A stretch of DNA of 64,000 nt from Dyadobacter sp. 676 (GTDB taxonomy: Bacteria; Bacteroidota; Bacteroidia; Cytophagales; Spirosomataceae): contig NZ_CP159289.1 in NCBI RefSeq assembly GCF_040448675.1, positions 3,951,001 to 4,015,000 on the forward strand, given 5' to 3'. The translations under genes and the position numbers were made by a program. Positions 1-8,549 of this stretch are shown here, piece by piece (the stretch's first letter is position 1; each line of letters begins with the position of its first letter). A model generated the notes under the pieces. That model did no database searches, had not been told where the DNA came from, and saw nothing but the letters and a program-made list of their open reading frames with translations.

Positions 1-108
1 GCTCGTCCGCAGTTGTACAGGGATTTCAAGGCTTCCAGGAAGTCAATCCGATAGAAATAACGCTTCTTTTTCTTTATCAGACAACACGTATTGTTATGCG
101 GCCTTTGG

Positions 109-1044
109 CTATTCCTTACCAAAAAACTTTTGCTTCGCGCTGCTTTTCTGTACATACTCCTTCACCGCTTCGGCCGCTTCTATCGGGAGATCCGATTCCA
201 GAATGGACGCGCCGTCTTTGGCAATGGCGAGGTATGCCGCCCGGCGCTCTTCGGGTGTTTTCAGCTTATCGTACGAAGAGGCGGCCGAAATCATGCACAT
301 CGTACCTTTTTTGTGCAGCAATTCGTACAATTCCCTGTTCTCCGGCTTCACATGCGGGCCGATGTAGGCGATCATTTGATTGAAGGGTACGCCGGCTTTT
401 TCATAGTCGTCGTATTCTTTTCGGTTCCGGACGAATGCCGAGAAAGTGTGGTTTTTGTTTTGGGACAAATAATATTGCATTTCGGCGGCGCTATGGACTG
501 TGAGCATAACAAATGCGTCGGCCTTGTGCTTTTTAATCAATGCGGCGGTCATGGGCAGGGGCACATCCTTATGGTCGAGGTTGAGCACGGTTTTGCCGCG
601 CGCCCATTCGATTACCTCGGATAATTTGGGGATGGGGAAGTCGGTCACATTGCCCTCGGCGTCTTTAAGGCGAAATTTCTTGAGTTCTTCATAGGTATAA
701 TCCGACAGTTTGCCCTTGCCGGTAGTTGTGCGGTCGAGGGTGGCGTCGTGCATAAGTACGATGACACTGTCCTTCGTGAGCCGCGGGTCGATTTCAAAGA
801 ATGCAGGCGTGTGTTTCAGCGTATTTTCGAAAGTGGCAATGGAATTCTCCGGAAAACCCTTTACCATCCCGCCACGGTGGCCGGCGATGAGCATTACATC
901 ATTGCCCGTATATTGAAAATAAGCATGTAAATCCTTTGCGGATTGGATTTTAAGGACATTCAGCTTGCCTTGCGCGAAGCCGGTGTAGCCGCCGATCGCA
1001 AGCAGTGTGGTTAACAGGAGCGGATTCAGGAAGTTCTTTTTCAT
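109..1044 (-). CDS. Secreted glycerophosphodiester phosphodiesterase family protein
   Basis: Predicted to hydrolyse a glycerophosphodiester to an alcohol and glycerol-3-phosphate, probably in the periplasm. The 311-residue product starts with a signal peptide (Lys-Lys, hydrophobic stretch, cleavage after FAQ near residue 25). It then shows the GDPD catalytic signature: HRGG at 56-59, the metal-binding Glu84 and Asp86, and the HD pair at 99-100. The domain runs almost to the C-terminus. It lies 11 bases after the histidine phosphatase gene on the same strand and may be the last gene of the polyol operon. The substrate cannot be read from sequence; cyclic-phosphate or sphingomyelinase-type relatives are possible. 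Confidence 0.88.
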   Translation of the reverse strand: MKKNFLNPLLLTTLLAIGGYTGFAQGKLNVLKIQSAKDLHAYFQYTGNDVMLIAGHRGGMVKGFPENSIATFENTLKHTPAFFEIDPRLTKDSVIVLMHDATLDRTTTGKGKLSDYTYEELKKFRLKDAEGNVTDFPIPKLSEVIEWARGKTVLNLDHKDVPLPMTAALIKKHKADAFVMLTVHSAAEMQYYLSQNKNHTFSAFVRNRKEYDDYEKAGVPFNQMIAYIGPHVKPENRELYELLHKKGTMCMISAASSYDKLKTPEERRAAYLAIAKDGASILESDLPIEAAEAVKEYVQKSSAKQKFFGKE

Positions 1045-1055
1045 AAGTGCAAAAA

Positions 1056-1658
1056 TCAGGACCGGCAGTTGAGTTTCAAAAGGCTGAATTCCCCCCGGGA
1101 ATCCAGACTGAATAATGTAACGGAAGAATTTTCCTGGACGATCTGCCGGTAGTTTTTCAGCGGCATACCGAGCTTCCAGGCCATGTAAAAGCGGTTTACG
1201 GTATTGTGCGCTACCACGAGCACCGTACCGTTCGGATGTTTTGTTATTAATTCATTAAAAAAATCGTCCACGCGCGTCACCACTTCTACGGCCGTCTCGC
1301 CGGTGCCGCCCGCGCGCACATAGTCGGGTTCCTGCGCCCAGGCGTTCCAGAGCGCGGGATTTTCGGCGATGAATTCGGCCCGCGTTTTACCTTCCCATTC
1401 CCCGAACGATGCTTCGATTAACCGCTGTTCGACAATAATGTCGGCACGGTTACCCGAGGCAATGGCGGCAGTACGGTGCGCACGTTGAAGGGGAGAAGTA
1501 TAAACCGCATCGAATTGAACGCCTTTAAGCAACGCGGCGGCCAAATGCGCCTGTTCGAGGCCTTTTTGAGTGAGTCCGATGTCCGTGGCGCCGCAGTAGC
1601 GGTTGCCGTCGGCGTTCCACGAAGTTTCGCCGTGGCGAAGCAGGTATACGTGAAGCAT
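1056..1658 (-). CDS. Histidine phosphatase family protein (phosphoglycerate mutase-like)
   Basis: A cytoplasmic phosphatase of the phosphohistidine branch, 200 residues and typical of the small family members. The phosphate-accepting His9 sits in the RHG motif (8-10), the general acid is probably Glu82, and the second catalytic His is His151 in VAHNTVNR. The ATG lies only two bases beyond the stop of the preceding FGGY kinase, which implies translational coupling. In this operon it probably dephosphorylates a sugar or polyol phosphate made by the kinases, but that is inferred from position. An alpha-ribazole phosphatase (CobC) role is less likely because no cobalamin gene is near. Confidence 0.85.
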   Translation of the reverse strand: MLHVYLLRHGETSWNADGNRYCGATDIGLTQKGLEQAHLAAALLKGVQFDAVYTSPLQRAHRTAAIASGNRADIIVEQRLIEASFGEWEGKTRAEFIAENPALWNAWAQEPDYVRAGGTGETAVEVVTRVDDFFNELITKHPNGTVLVVAHNTVNRFYMAWKLGMPLKNYRQIVQENSSVTLFSLDSRGEFSLLKLNCRS

Positions 1659-1660
1659 AG

Positions 1661-3119
1661 TTAATGGATTACGGGCACAGGGCCGGGGATGAAACCTTTT
1701 TCTGTCAAAGTTTGGATAAAATTCCGGTATTGCAGCGCGTACGCTTCCGCTAGTGCGGGTTCAGGGCGGATCGTCTTTTCTATACGCGTCATTGCCCGTG
1801 CGGCTTCGGAGAGCGACCCGTAATGCGATCCGGCCGCTGCCACAATGGCCGCTCCTGCGGCGCCCGTAACATTACCGCATTTGTACACCGGGCGGTTGAG
1901 CACGTTGGCGCGGATCGTCAGCCAGACGTCGCTGTTGCTCCCGCCGCCTGCCGTGTAAACGGCCCTTACCGCCTCGCCGGAAAGGTTTTCGATCATTTCA
2001 TAAGCATAACGCTCCACAAATGCGACTCCCTCCATATTCGCGGCGAAAAGCGCTTCACGGCCCGCGTTTTCGGGTGCGAAACCCCGCGCCTGTGGTGCAA
2101 AAAACGGAAAGCGTTCGCCCGGTTGGAGCAACGGATAGGAGATCAGACCGGTGGGGATCAGGTCCGCGGCGGCGTTGGTCAATGCGTCGAGGTGATCGGC
2201 AAAGCCCGACGAAATCCAATCGGCGCCGATATTTCCCGCACCGCCCGGCATCCAGTAGCCTTCGGGGTGGCGGTGGCTGTATAACCTGCCTTCCGGATCG
2301 CGGATTTCCTGCACTGTTACGCCTTTCACCACGAGCGTAGTACCGATAGTAGTATTCCAGTCGCCAGGCCGCACCGCGCCGGAAGCTACCTGGGAAGCGC
2401 AGCCGTCGGTCATGCCGGCGATTACCTGAATGGGGCCTAATCCGAGGCTATTGCCCAATTCGGGAAGCAAGCGGCCAATGGGAGTGCCCGAAGGAACAAC
2501 TTTTTGCAACCATTCTTTGCGTAGCGGCAGATGCTTAGTCAGCCACGACGGCCATTCTCCGGTTCCCACATCGAAGCCCGATTTCAATGCATTGGTATAA
2601 TCTGTTACGGAATAGTCGCCGCAGAGTTTGCCGATAATGAAATCCGTGGCATGGACCCAGGTTTTGATCCGCGCTGCTTTTTCGGTATAATGGTTGGAAT
2701 ACCATACCATTTTGGATAAACCGCTGGATGCGTTGAAGCCGGTATAGCCTTCCGAATGGAAACGTTCGGCGATTTCGCGGCAATACTTTCCTTCCGCGGC
2801 AGGGCGGACGTCGGAGTACATCAATGCATCGTGCAGCGGCTCATTGTCCGCGTCCAGGGGGGATGACGGTACCGGATGTGGACGTAACCGATACTGCCTG
2901 GATGGTCGTTAAGTTAATAGCTTCGCGAACGGACGCCATCAGGTTTTGCAGACAGGCGAATACCGAATCCCACCACAGCGCCGGCGACTGCTCCTCGCGC
3001 GAATGCGGCGTGAGCGGGAACACCCTTTCGCAGCTGCCTATCGAGCGGCCCGCGTCGTCGAGCATTACCACCCGCACACCCTGCGTCCCGACGTCGATTC
3101 CTATGAAATATGACTGCAT
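1661..3119 (-). pseudogene. FGGY-family carbohydrate kinase, frame interrupted by one extra base
   Basis: An ATP-dependent sugar or polyol kinase related to xylulokinase and ribulokinase. Residues 1-92 (2841-3119) give the N-terminal ATPase fold with the phosphate-1 motif GIDVGTQGVR. The frame then ends at once, and 1661-2824 continues the family sequence in another frame with TTIGTT and the C-terminal GGGSNSD...GAAGAA adenosine motif. Dropping one G from the run of six at 2857-2862 joins the halves into a normal 485-residue kinase, so this is probably a sequencing error; a genuine frameshift cannot be excluded. It lies downstream of a second FGGY kinase, and its stop nearly touches the phosphatase start. 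Confidence 0.85.
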
Positions 3120-3193
3120 TTAACAGATTAATATTTGATTAACAATAAATTATAATGGTGCGCGGTATCAACAATAATCACGGTCCGGTCCGC

Positions 3194-3417
3194 TGCAAAT
3201 ATTGCGGTGCTCTACACCCTGGGATTTGGGATGAACGTTTGATGATTCTACAAGTATTTGGGTGCTCTGCACCCGACGTGAATGCCTGGTGGATCATATG
3301 ACGCATGTTCGTTGAACGCTCAGGTGCGAAGCACCGCAATATTTGTAATGCCGAAATATTTGCCCCCCGAATCCAAAATCTCGAATCGTAAGGTGCAGCG
3401 CACCGCAATATTTGTAG
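3194..3417. repeat. Cluster of four REP-like palindromic elements
   Basis: The 334-base gap between the two kinase genes holds four copies of a 27-base element. Each has a GGTGC-n3-GCACC hairpin and a tail related to CAAATATTGCG. Copies at 3194-3220 and 3248-3274 point one way; copies at 3322-3348 and 3391-3417 point the other way. The outer copies could therefore pair into a long stem. This arrangement resembles BIME-type REP clusters. No RAYT transposase is in the window. Confidence 0.75.
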
Positions 3418-3453
3418 ACGTCGAAATGTTTGTAACATTTTTCGTCATTGACG

Positions 3454-4906
3454 TTAATCATTTGCAAATGATTTGAATGCATTCCGGGCGTTTTTCCATT
3501 CATGGTACCATTCCTGGCAGGTATTATCGCCATGCGGGTTTGTAACCTCCAATGTCTCCGGTGCATTGTTCGGAATGCCCAGTGCATTGTTGCAAATGGC
3601 CACCCCACCCGAGACCGAGGCCTGGCGGTAATTCGCACGTATCATCACTTTTTTTGCCCGACAAATTGGCGATAAATTGTCGCAGCAGCTTGCTCTGAAC
3701 ACCGCCCCCGCACATCCACACATAATCCTGCTCGTGGTGTGTGACTTCACGGAGCACGTTGTAGTTTTCATAAATGCTGCATGCAATGTCCCAAAGTGTG
3801 GCCCATACGAAATGTGCGCGGCTTAACTGGTGGGATACCGGTGTGTTGAAAATAAACCCTCCACGGATCAGGGGAGCTTTCTCGTTAGCCAGTAACGAAC
3901 CCAGGGCAGCAACACAATGCGTATCACGGATGGCCGCAACTTCGGTTTCGATCAACTCGTAAGGTTCGTTAGGATAAAAAATTGCTTTCAGACGCTGATA
4001 ATTGAGTCCGGTGACGCCCGCATTGGCTTCGAGCAGGAAGCTGGCGTTGTCGGTATGCCGGTTGGTCCAGGTGCGTTCCCGATCGTCGGTGACGTATTGG
4101 GCGGCAATTTTGAGAATGGGCGTCGTAGTGCCCGAAACGATCACTATGTCCTCAACCGACGGTGCAATGCTCATGATCGCAAGCTGCGTATCCGAACCGC
4201 CGACCACCACATCGGCCGTTGGGAAAATGCCGAGTTCCTGTGCAACCTGCGGCAGTATTTTACCCAATACCGAACCCGCATGCACCAATGGTGGTAGTAA
4301 TGCCTTGTCGAGTCGATAGGCGTCACACAGTTGTTGCGACCATTCGCCCCGCGCCACGTCGTACAGCAATGTTTCCGAGGCCTGGGAATGTTCGTAGCCC
4401 TGCACGCCGCTGAACATGAATTGTACCCAGTCGCTGATGCTCAGGAATGTCGAAATCTCCTGCCAGAGGTCAGGCCGGCGCTCGCGTACGCCTACGAGTT
4501 TCAATGCCGAGAAAAGGGAAGTAGGGTAGCGGCCTGTGCGCATATAGATTTCATGCTTGTCGGGCGTTATGTTTTCCCACTCGCGACCGCGATGGTCGAT
4601 ATTGGGCATACCGATGATCGGCTGACCTGCGCTGCCCAGGGCGACGATGCCCTCGCGCTGGCTGGTGGCGGTGATAGCGGCAATGGTTACCCGCCCGGCT
4701 TGGGCCAATGCGGTTTTGGCAAGATTTTTAACCTGCCGCCAGAGCGCGTCCGGGTCAAAAAATATCGATTCGGGATAATGGTGGTCCTTTTCGTAATACA
4801 TATCGCCGCTTGCCATGCCAAGTATCACGCCGGCGGCATCGGCAACCGCGACCCGCACATTGCCCGTACCGACGTCGGCCACAAGATAAGCCTGTTGGGA
4901 TGTCAT
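3454..4906 (-). pseudogene. FGGY-family kinase, LsrK-like, frame interrupted near the C-terminus
   Basis: A second kinase of the FGGY superfamily. The N-terminal motif VADVGTGNVRV and the block TSQREGIVALG, followed by NIDHRGREW, resemble autoinducer-2 kinase LsrK more than xylulokinase. The frame from 4906 reads normally to the adenosine motif GGGVQSKLLRQF, then runs into unrelated sequence. Removing one base from the T run at 3649-3655 (A run on the coding strand) restores a family-like end with ASVSGGVAICNNALG and a stop at 3454, giving 483 residues. Probably a sequencing error. No other lsr genes are present, so a polyol or acid-sugar substrate is as likely as AI-2. Confidence 0.8.
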
Positions 4907-4915
4907 TGTTTTACA

Positions 4916-5920
4916 TTAAATGGGTTTTACAGACAATACTTCGCGGTTTACCAGCTGACGGATGGCGCGGTTGCCGGTGACGTAAAAGTCGTGCAGGGCC
5001 TTATTCATAATGTCGGCGTGATGGTCTTCTACTTCAAATGTCGCCCCGGCGATGTGTGGCGTGGCCAGTACATTTTTATGGTGGATCAACCGATAGTCCA
5101 GCGCATCGGGCGGTTCGTGATCGAAGACATCGAGAATCGCGCCCCGGATCGCGTCACTTTCAATCGCGGCTAGCAAGGCTTCGCGCTTCACCACCACAGC
5201 CCGCGCGGTATTTACGAAAATGGCTTCTTTTTTCATTAATCCGATCAGTTCTTCGCCAATCATGCCTTCGGTGTCTTTGTTTACGGGTAAATGGATCGAG
5301 ACCACGTCGCTGAGGCGGAAAATATCTTCCAGGCTTACTTTTTGATAGTCGGGGTCGTCCGACGTGTAGAATGGGTCGTAATACAGGATCGTGGTCGGGA
5401 AGTGTTTCACGAGATTTGCGATGGTTTGTCCCACAGCCCCGAAACCGACCATTCCGATCGTTTTTCCCGCAATTTCATTCCCTTTGAACTGTAAATAGGA
5501 TGTGTGTGCCCCCGCTTCCCATTGTCCGCTTTCGAGCCACGCAATGCTTTCGAGCGTGTTCCGCATGAGGTTAATCAGGTTGGCGATGAACATTTCGGCC
5601 ACTGCCTGCGCGTTGCGCGCGGGGGTGTTGAAAACCGGAATACCCCTGGTGGTAGCCGTGGCGACGGCTACATTCGAAGGCGTCCCGCGGCACACGCCGA
5701 TGAATCGAAGATGCGGAAATGCCTCGATAACCGCCGAAGTGACGTGGTCGTGCTCGGTAATCAACGCGTCGGCGTTTGTATCGCGCAACAAGGTAATGAG
5801 CTCGCTTTCATTGTAAGCACGCTCCTGTGATTTCCATGGCTTATAAATGATTTCTCCGAATTGTTCTTTGAGTATTTGTTGTGCTCTGTCGTGATAAGGG
5901 GCGGTGATCAGGACTTTCAT
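4916..5920 (-). CDS. D-2-hydroxyacid dehydrogenase (phosphoglycerate dehydrogenase-like)
   Basis: An NAD(P)-dependent oxidoreductase of the D-isomer-specific 2-hydroxyacid dehydrogenase family, 334 residues. It shows the dinucleotide fingerprint GFGAVG at 159-164 and the catalytic triad Arg240 (NTAR), Glu269 (DHEP) and His289 (TPHIAG). It has no ACT or serine-biosynthesis regulatory domain. It sits nine bases before the LsrK-like kinase and after the MFS carrier in one minus-strand run, so it probably oxidises or reduces an intermediate of the imported polyol or acid sugar. The true substrate is unknown. Confidence 0.87.
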   Translation of the reverse strand: MKVLITAPYHDRAQQILKEQFGEIIYKPWKSQERAYNESELITLLRDTNADALITEHDHVTSAVIEAFPHLRFIGVCRGTPSNVAVATATTRGIPVFNTPARNAQAVAEMFIANLINLMRNTLESIAWLESGQWEAGAHTSYLQFKGNEIAGKTIGMVGFGAVGQTIANLVKHFPTTILYYDPFYTSDDPDYQKVSLEDIFRLSDVVSIHLPVNKDTEGMIGEELIGLMKKEAIFVNTARAVVVKREALLAAIESDAIRGAILDVFDHEPPDALDYRLIHHKNVLATPHIAGATFEVEDHHADIMNKALHDFYVTGNRAIRQLVNREVLSVKPI

Positions 5921-5956
5921 ATTGAGGTGTCGATACGTTTTTTTAATGTAAATAAG

Positions 5957-6182
5957 GTATTGTCAGGAGTTGTCAGATGTGGTCAGGAGTTGTCAGATGT
6001 GGTCAGGGGTTGTCAGGTGATGCTACATTGCCGGATGTGGCGAGAATATTTGAGGAGAATCGATATAGTTTTGATATTAATAATTATGCACTGCTTATCC
6101 TTGACAATACCTAACAACAGCTGACCACTTCTGACTATTCCCGACCACACGTGGCTATTCCTGACCACTTCTGACTATTTCC
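5957..6182. repeat. Long imperfect hairpin built of 10-bp degenerate repeats
   Basis: The left arm (5961-6020) is six consecutive 10-base units of the form TGTCAGGAGT / GGTCAGATGT with no phase slip. The right arm (6101-6180) is eight 10-base units of the complementary form CTGACCACTT / CTGACTATTC. About 80 bases of AT-rich sequence separate the arms, so the whole could fold into a long imperfect stem. The last units overlap the end of the MFS gene (stop at 6155). The same unit recurs at 15361-15673. Confidence 0.8.
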
Positions 6183-7411
6183 ACTTCGACGCTACCAGTT
6201 TGCGGCAACGTAATAAACTTGGTAAGCACTGCGCTGATGAAGTACAGGATCGCGAGTGTCCAGGCGACCCCTTCGCTGCCTATCGATCCGATGAAAAGCC
6301 CCACGATGGCAGGTCCTATGAAAACCGGAAGGCCGGCTCCCAGGTTGAGGATGGCCATTGCAGCGCCTTTTTCCTCTTTGACCAGCGACGGCACCAGGGC
6401 CGACAAAGGCACATAGCCGGCCAGAAGCCCGCCCCAGAGAATGCCGGGGATTAGGATCAGCCAGAAATTACCATTGAAAAGGGCAGGCGAATAGTAAAAA
6501 AGCAACGTACTTACGCCGCATCCGAAACCGCCGAACCACATGATCGTGTTTTGCCAACCCAGCCGATCGCCTACGAATCCGAAAATGAGGTTAAAAATGA
6601 TATTGCTCGTAAAGATGGTGCCCCATATCCACAGCCATTCCTGGGTGGATAATCCGTGTGCGGCCATGTATGTGGGCAGAAATACCGGGAACGCAAACTG
6701 GGCTGTGGTATTGATAATGCGCACAATGCCGCCTATCAGGACTTTTGGCTCTTCCCGGATGATCGTCAGGCCTTTGAGCAGTTCCCGGGCCTTGCCGGCG
6801 GCTTCGCCAGCGGAATGGAAGCGATCTTTGTTCAATACCAGTGCAAAAAACGCGCCGATGCACACCCAGAAGATAGAACTCCAGAGTGTGTTCCGGTAAC
6901 CGATGCGTTCGATGGCCCAGCTCGAATAGTATGCGCCGAATACATTCAACCCACCTGTAAATACAAACCAGAACCATCCCACCGCGCGGCCAAGTGCGTG
7001 CCCCGGTGTGCGGTAGGTGATCCAGACCAGGAACGAATAGGCGAACAGCGGATAACCAAATCCCCGGATCGCGTAAGTGAACAGCATTACCGGGAAATTC
7101 AGCGATTTCATGCCGAGCCCCACGAAGCCTACCGTGCCGATTACATATAGCAGAATGCCCATCAGCATAGCCTTGCGCGGGCCATACCCTTCCGCCAGCA
7201 CACCCGAAAACCACGATGAGATGGCGATCGTGATGCCATAAACAGTGAAAAGCGACGCCGATTGCTGAATAGTCATGCCGCGTTCGAGGAGGTAAGGGCT
7301 GAGCCAGCCTTGCTCGACGCCGTCGCCCATCATGAAAATCAGGATACCCAGGTAGCCCCAGGCCAGGTGCCCGGGTAGTCCGATGCGGTCGAAGGGGGTA
7401 GTCGGTGCCAT
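6155..7411 (-). CDS. MFS transporter, RbtT/DalT/CsbX polyol family
   Basis: A 12-helix inner-membrane sugar-alcohol symporter. Its start region (HLAWGYLGILIFMMGDGVEQGWLSPYL split over helix 1) is typical of the ribitol/arabitol carriers RbtT, DalT and CsbX. I chose the ATG at 7409-7411 (418 residues), where family similarity begins; the open frame extends to 7492 but that part looks non-coding and covers a candidate operator. The last codons and the stop (6155-6180) are made of the 10-bp repeat, giving the ending IVRSGQE. As first gene of the operon it probably imports the substrate of the two FGGY kinases. Confidence 0.85.
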   Translation of the reverse strand: MAPTTPFDRIGLPGHLAWGYLGILIFMMGDGVEQGWLSPYLLERGMTIQQSASLFTVYGITIAISSWFSGVLAEGYGPRKAMLMGILLYVIGTVGFVGLGMKSLNFPVMLFTYAIRGFGYPLFAYSFLVWITYRTPGHALGRAVGWFWFVFTGGLNVFGAYYSSWAIERIGYRNTLWSSIFWVCIGAFFALVLNKDRFHSAGEAAGKARELLKGLTIIREEPKVLIGGIVRIINTTAQFAFPVFLPTYMAAHGLSTQEWLWIWGTIFTSNIIFNLIFGFVGDRLGWQNTIMWFGGFGCGVSTLLFYYSPALFNGNFWLILIPGILWGGLLAGYVPLSALVPSLVKEEKGAAMAILNLGAGLPVFIGPAIVGLFIGSIGSEGVAWTLAILYFISAVLTKFITLPQTGSVEVEIVRSGQE

Positions 7412-7466
7412 GTTTGGTTCAGGAAAGTAAAAGGCCAGTTGATCATGCGCCAGTACCGCGCATTTT

Positions 7467-7499
7467 GGGATAATTAAAATAAAAAAAATCAATTATCCC
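7467..7499. promoter_or_regulatory. Inverted repeat upstream of the polyol MFS gene, candidate operator
   Basis: GGGATAATT (7467-7475) and its exact complement AATTATCCC (7491-7499) flank 15 A-rich bases, 56-88 bases before the chosen MFS start and in the gap shared with the divergent DeoR gene. The position suits an operator for that regulator. A terminator is unlikely because no gene ends here. The rest of the 346-base gap is AT-rich, with a possible -7 box TACCTTTG at 7577-7584 facing the DeoR gene. Confidence 0.4.
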
Positions 7500-7757
7500 G
7501 TCTGATAAGCAATGCAAACAAAAGAAAATTAAATTATTTAAACAAAAATAAAGTTTATTAAAGTATTTGAAACTTTTACCTTTGAATGATAACAATATGA
7601 TAATATCTGGCCCGGGGTAGTAATCCGGACGATTTTCATCCTTTATATTGCATTATTACATTCTCAAATAATCCGGCGGTGTAGTGAAGCGGAGCGCGTT
7701 AGGGGGGCTTCCAAGTTCGGGAAACTATGATTATACTTGCTTTCAAAGGGCATCGAA

Positions 7758-8525
7758 ATGACAATAACGGAAAGGCATCAATTCATTTTGCAGGAACTCA
7801 AAAGAGCGGGTACGGTCAGTATTGTGCAGCTTTCCGAGCAAATGCAGGTATCGGGTGTGACCATTCGAAAGGACCTGAAACTTCTCGAAGATAAAAACCT
7901 GCTGTTCAGGACACATGGCGGGGGTTCGCTTAACAACCCGTACGCCGTGGAGCGGCCCATCAACGAGAAAGAGTTTATCAATTCCGACGAGAAACAAAGC
8001 ATCGCGCGGGAGGCATTGAACCTGATCCGGCAAACCGATTCGATTATCATCGGGTCGGGGACCACCGTTTTCGAACTGGCCCGGTGCCTGCATCCCACAA
8101 AGCAGATCACCGTGATTACCCCGGCGGTGAAGGTGGCGCTGGAACTCAGTAACCGTGCCAATGTGGAGGTGTTGCAACTCGGCGGGCTGATACGGAAAAA
8201 CTCCTCGTCGGTGGCAGGATCCTATGCGGAATACATTCTCGAACATATTTCCTGCGGCGTGCTGTTTATCGGGGTCGACGGAATCGACTTCGATTTCGGG
8301 CTTTCGATCAGCAACCTGACGGAGGCCGGCCTGAATCAGAAGATGATCGATACGGCGCAGAACGTAGCGGTGCTGGCCGATCATACGAAGTTCGGTAAGC
8401 GGGGGATCGCTAAAATTTGCGACCTCGACCAGGTTCAGTACATCGTTACCGACGCTGGCGTCCCGGAAGAGGTCGTGAAATCCCTGGAAGATCGCGGCGT
8501 TAAGGTCCTGATCGCAGGGAAGTAG
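7758..8525 (+). CDS. DeoR/GlpR-family transcriptional regulator
   Basis: A 255-residue repressor-type regulator. The N-terminal winged helix-turn-helix covers about residues 1-55 (QLSEQMQVSGVTIRKDLKLLE, read across two lines of the fold) and ends in the family's RTHGG segment. The C-terminal DeoR sensor domain has the sugar-phosphate binding blocks IGSGTT and GVDGID...LTEA. I chose the ATG at 7758; an upstream TTG at 7737 would add seven unconserved residues. It is divergent from the MFS/kinase operon and is its likely regulator, sensing a phosphorylated intermediate. It ends 24 bases from the convergent myo-inositol-phosphate synthase gene. Confidence 0.9.
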   Translation: MTITERHQFILQELKRAGTVSIVQLSEQMQVSGVTIRKDLKLLEDKNLLFRTHGGGSLNNPYAVERPINEKEFINSDEKQSIAREALNLIRQTDSIIIGSGTTVFELARCLHPTKQITVITPAVKVALELSNRANVEVLQLGGLIRKNSSSVAGSYAEYILEHISCGVLFIGVDGIDFDFGLSISNLTEAGLNQKMIDTAQNVAVLADHTKFGKRGIAKICDLDQVQYIVTDAGVPEEVVKSLEDRGVKVLIAGK

Positions 8526-8549
8526 GGTTCAGGAAGTAAGTCGTCCGGT

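Noticed and set aside
1..100. Minus-strand open stretch that could be the start of a gene leaving the window (reads about RYFYRIDFLEALKSL).
   Set aside because: No ATG or convincing start in the window and too short to identify.
2857..2862. Programmed ribosomal frameshifting in the FGGY kinase.
   Set aside because: The same kind of one-base excess occurs in many unrelated genes here, so sequencing error is simpler.
3194..3417. Possible CRISPR array because of the repeated 27-base elements.
   Set aside because: Copies are in both orientations with unequal spacing and no cas genes; REP-like explains them better.
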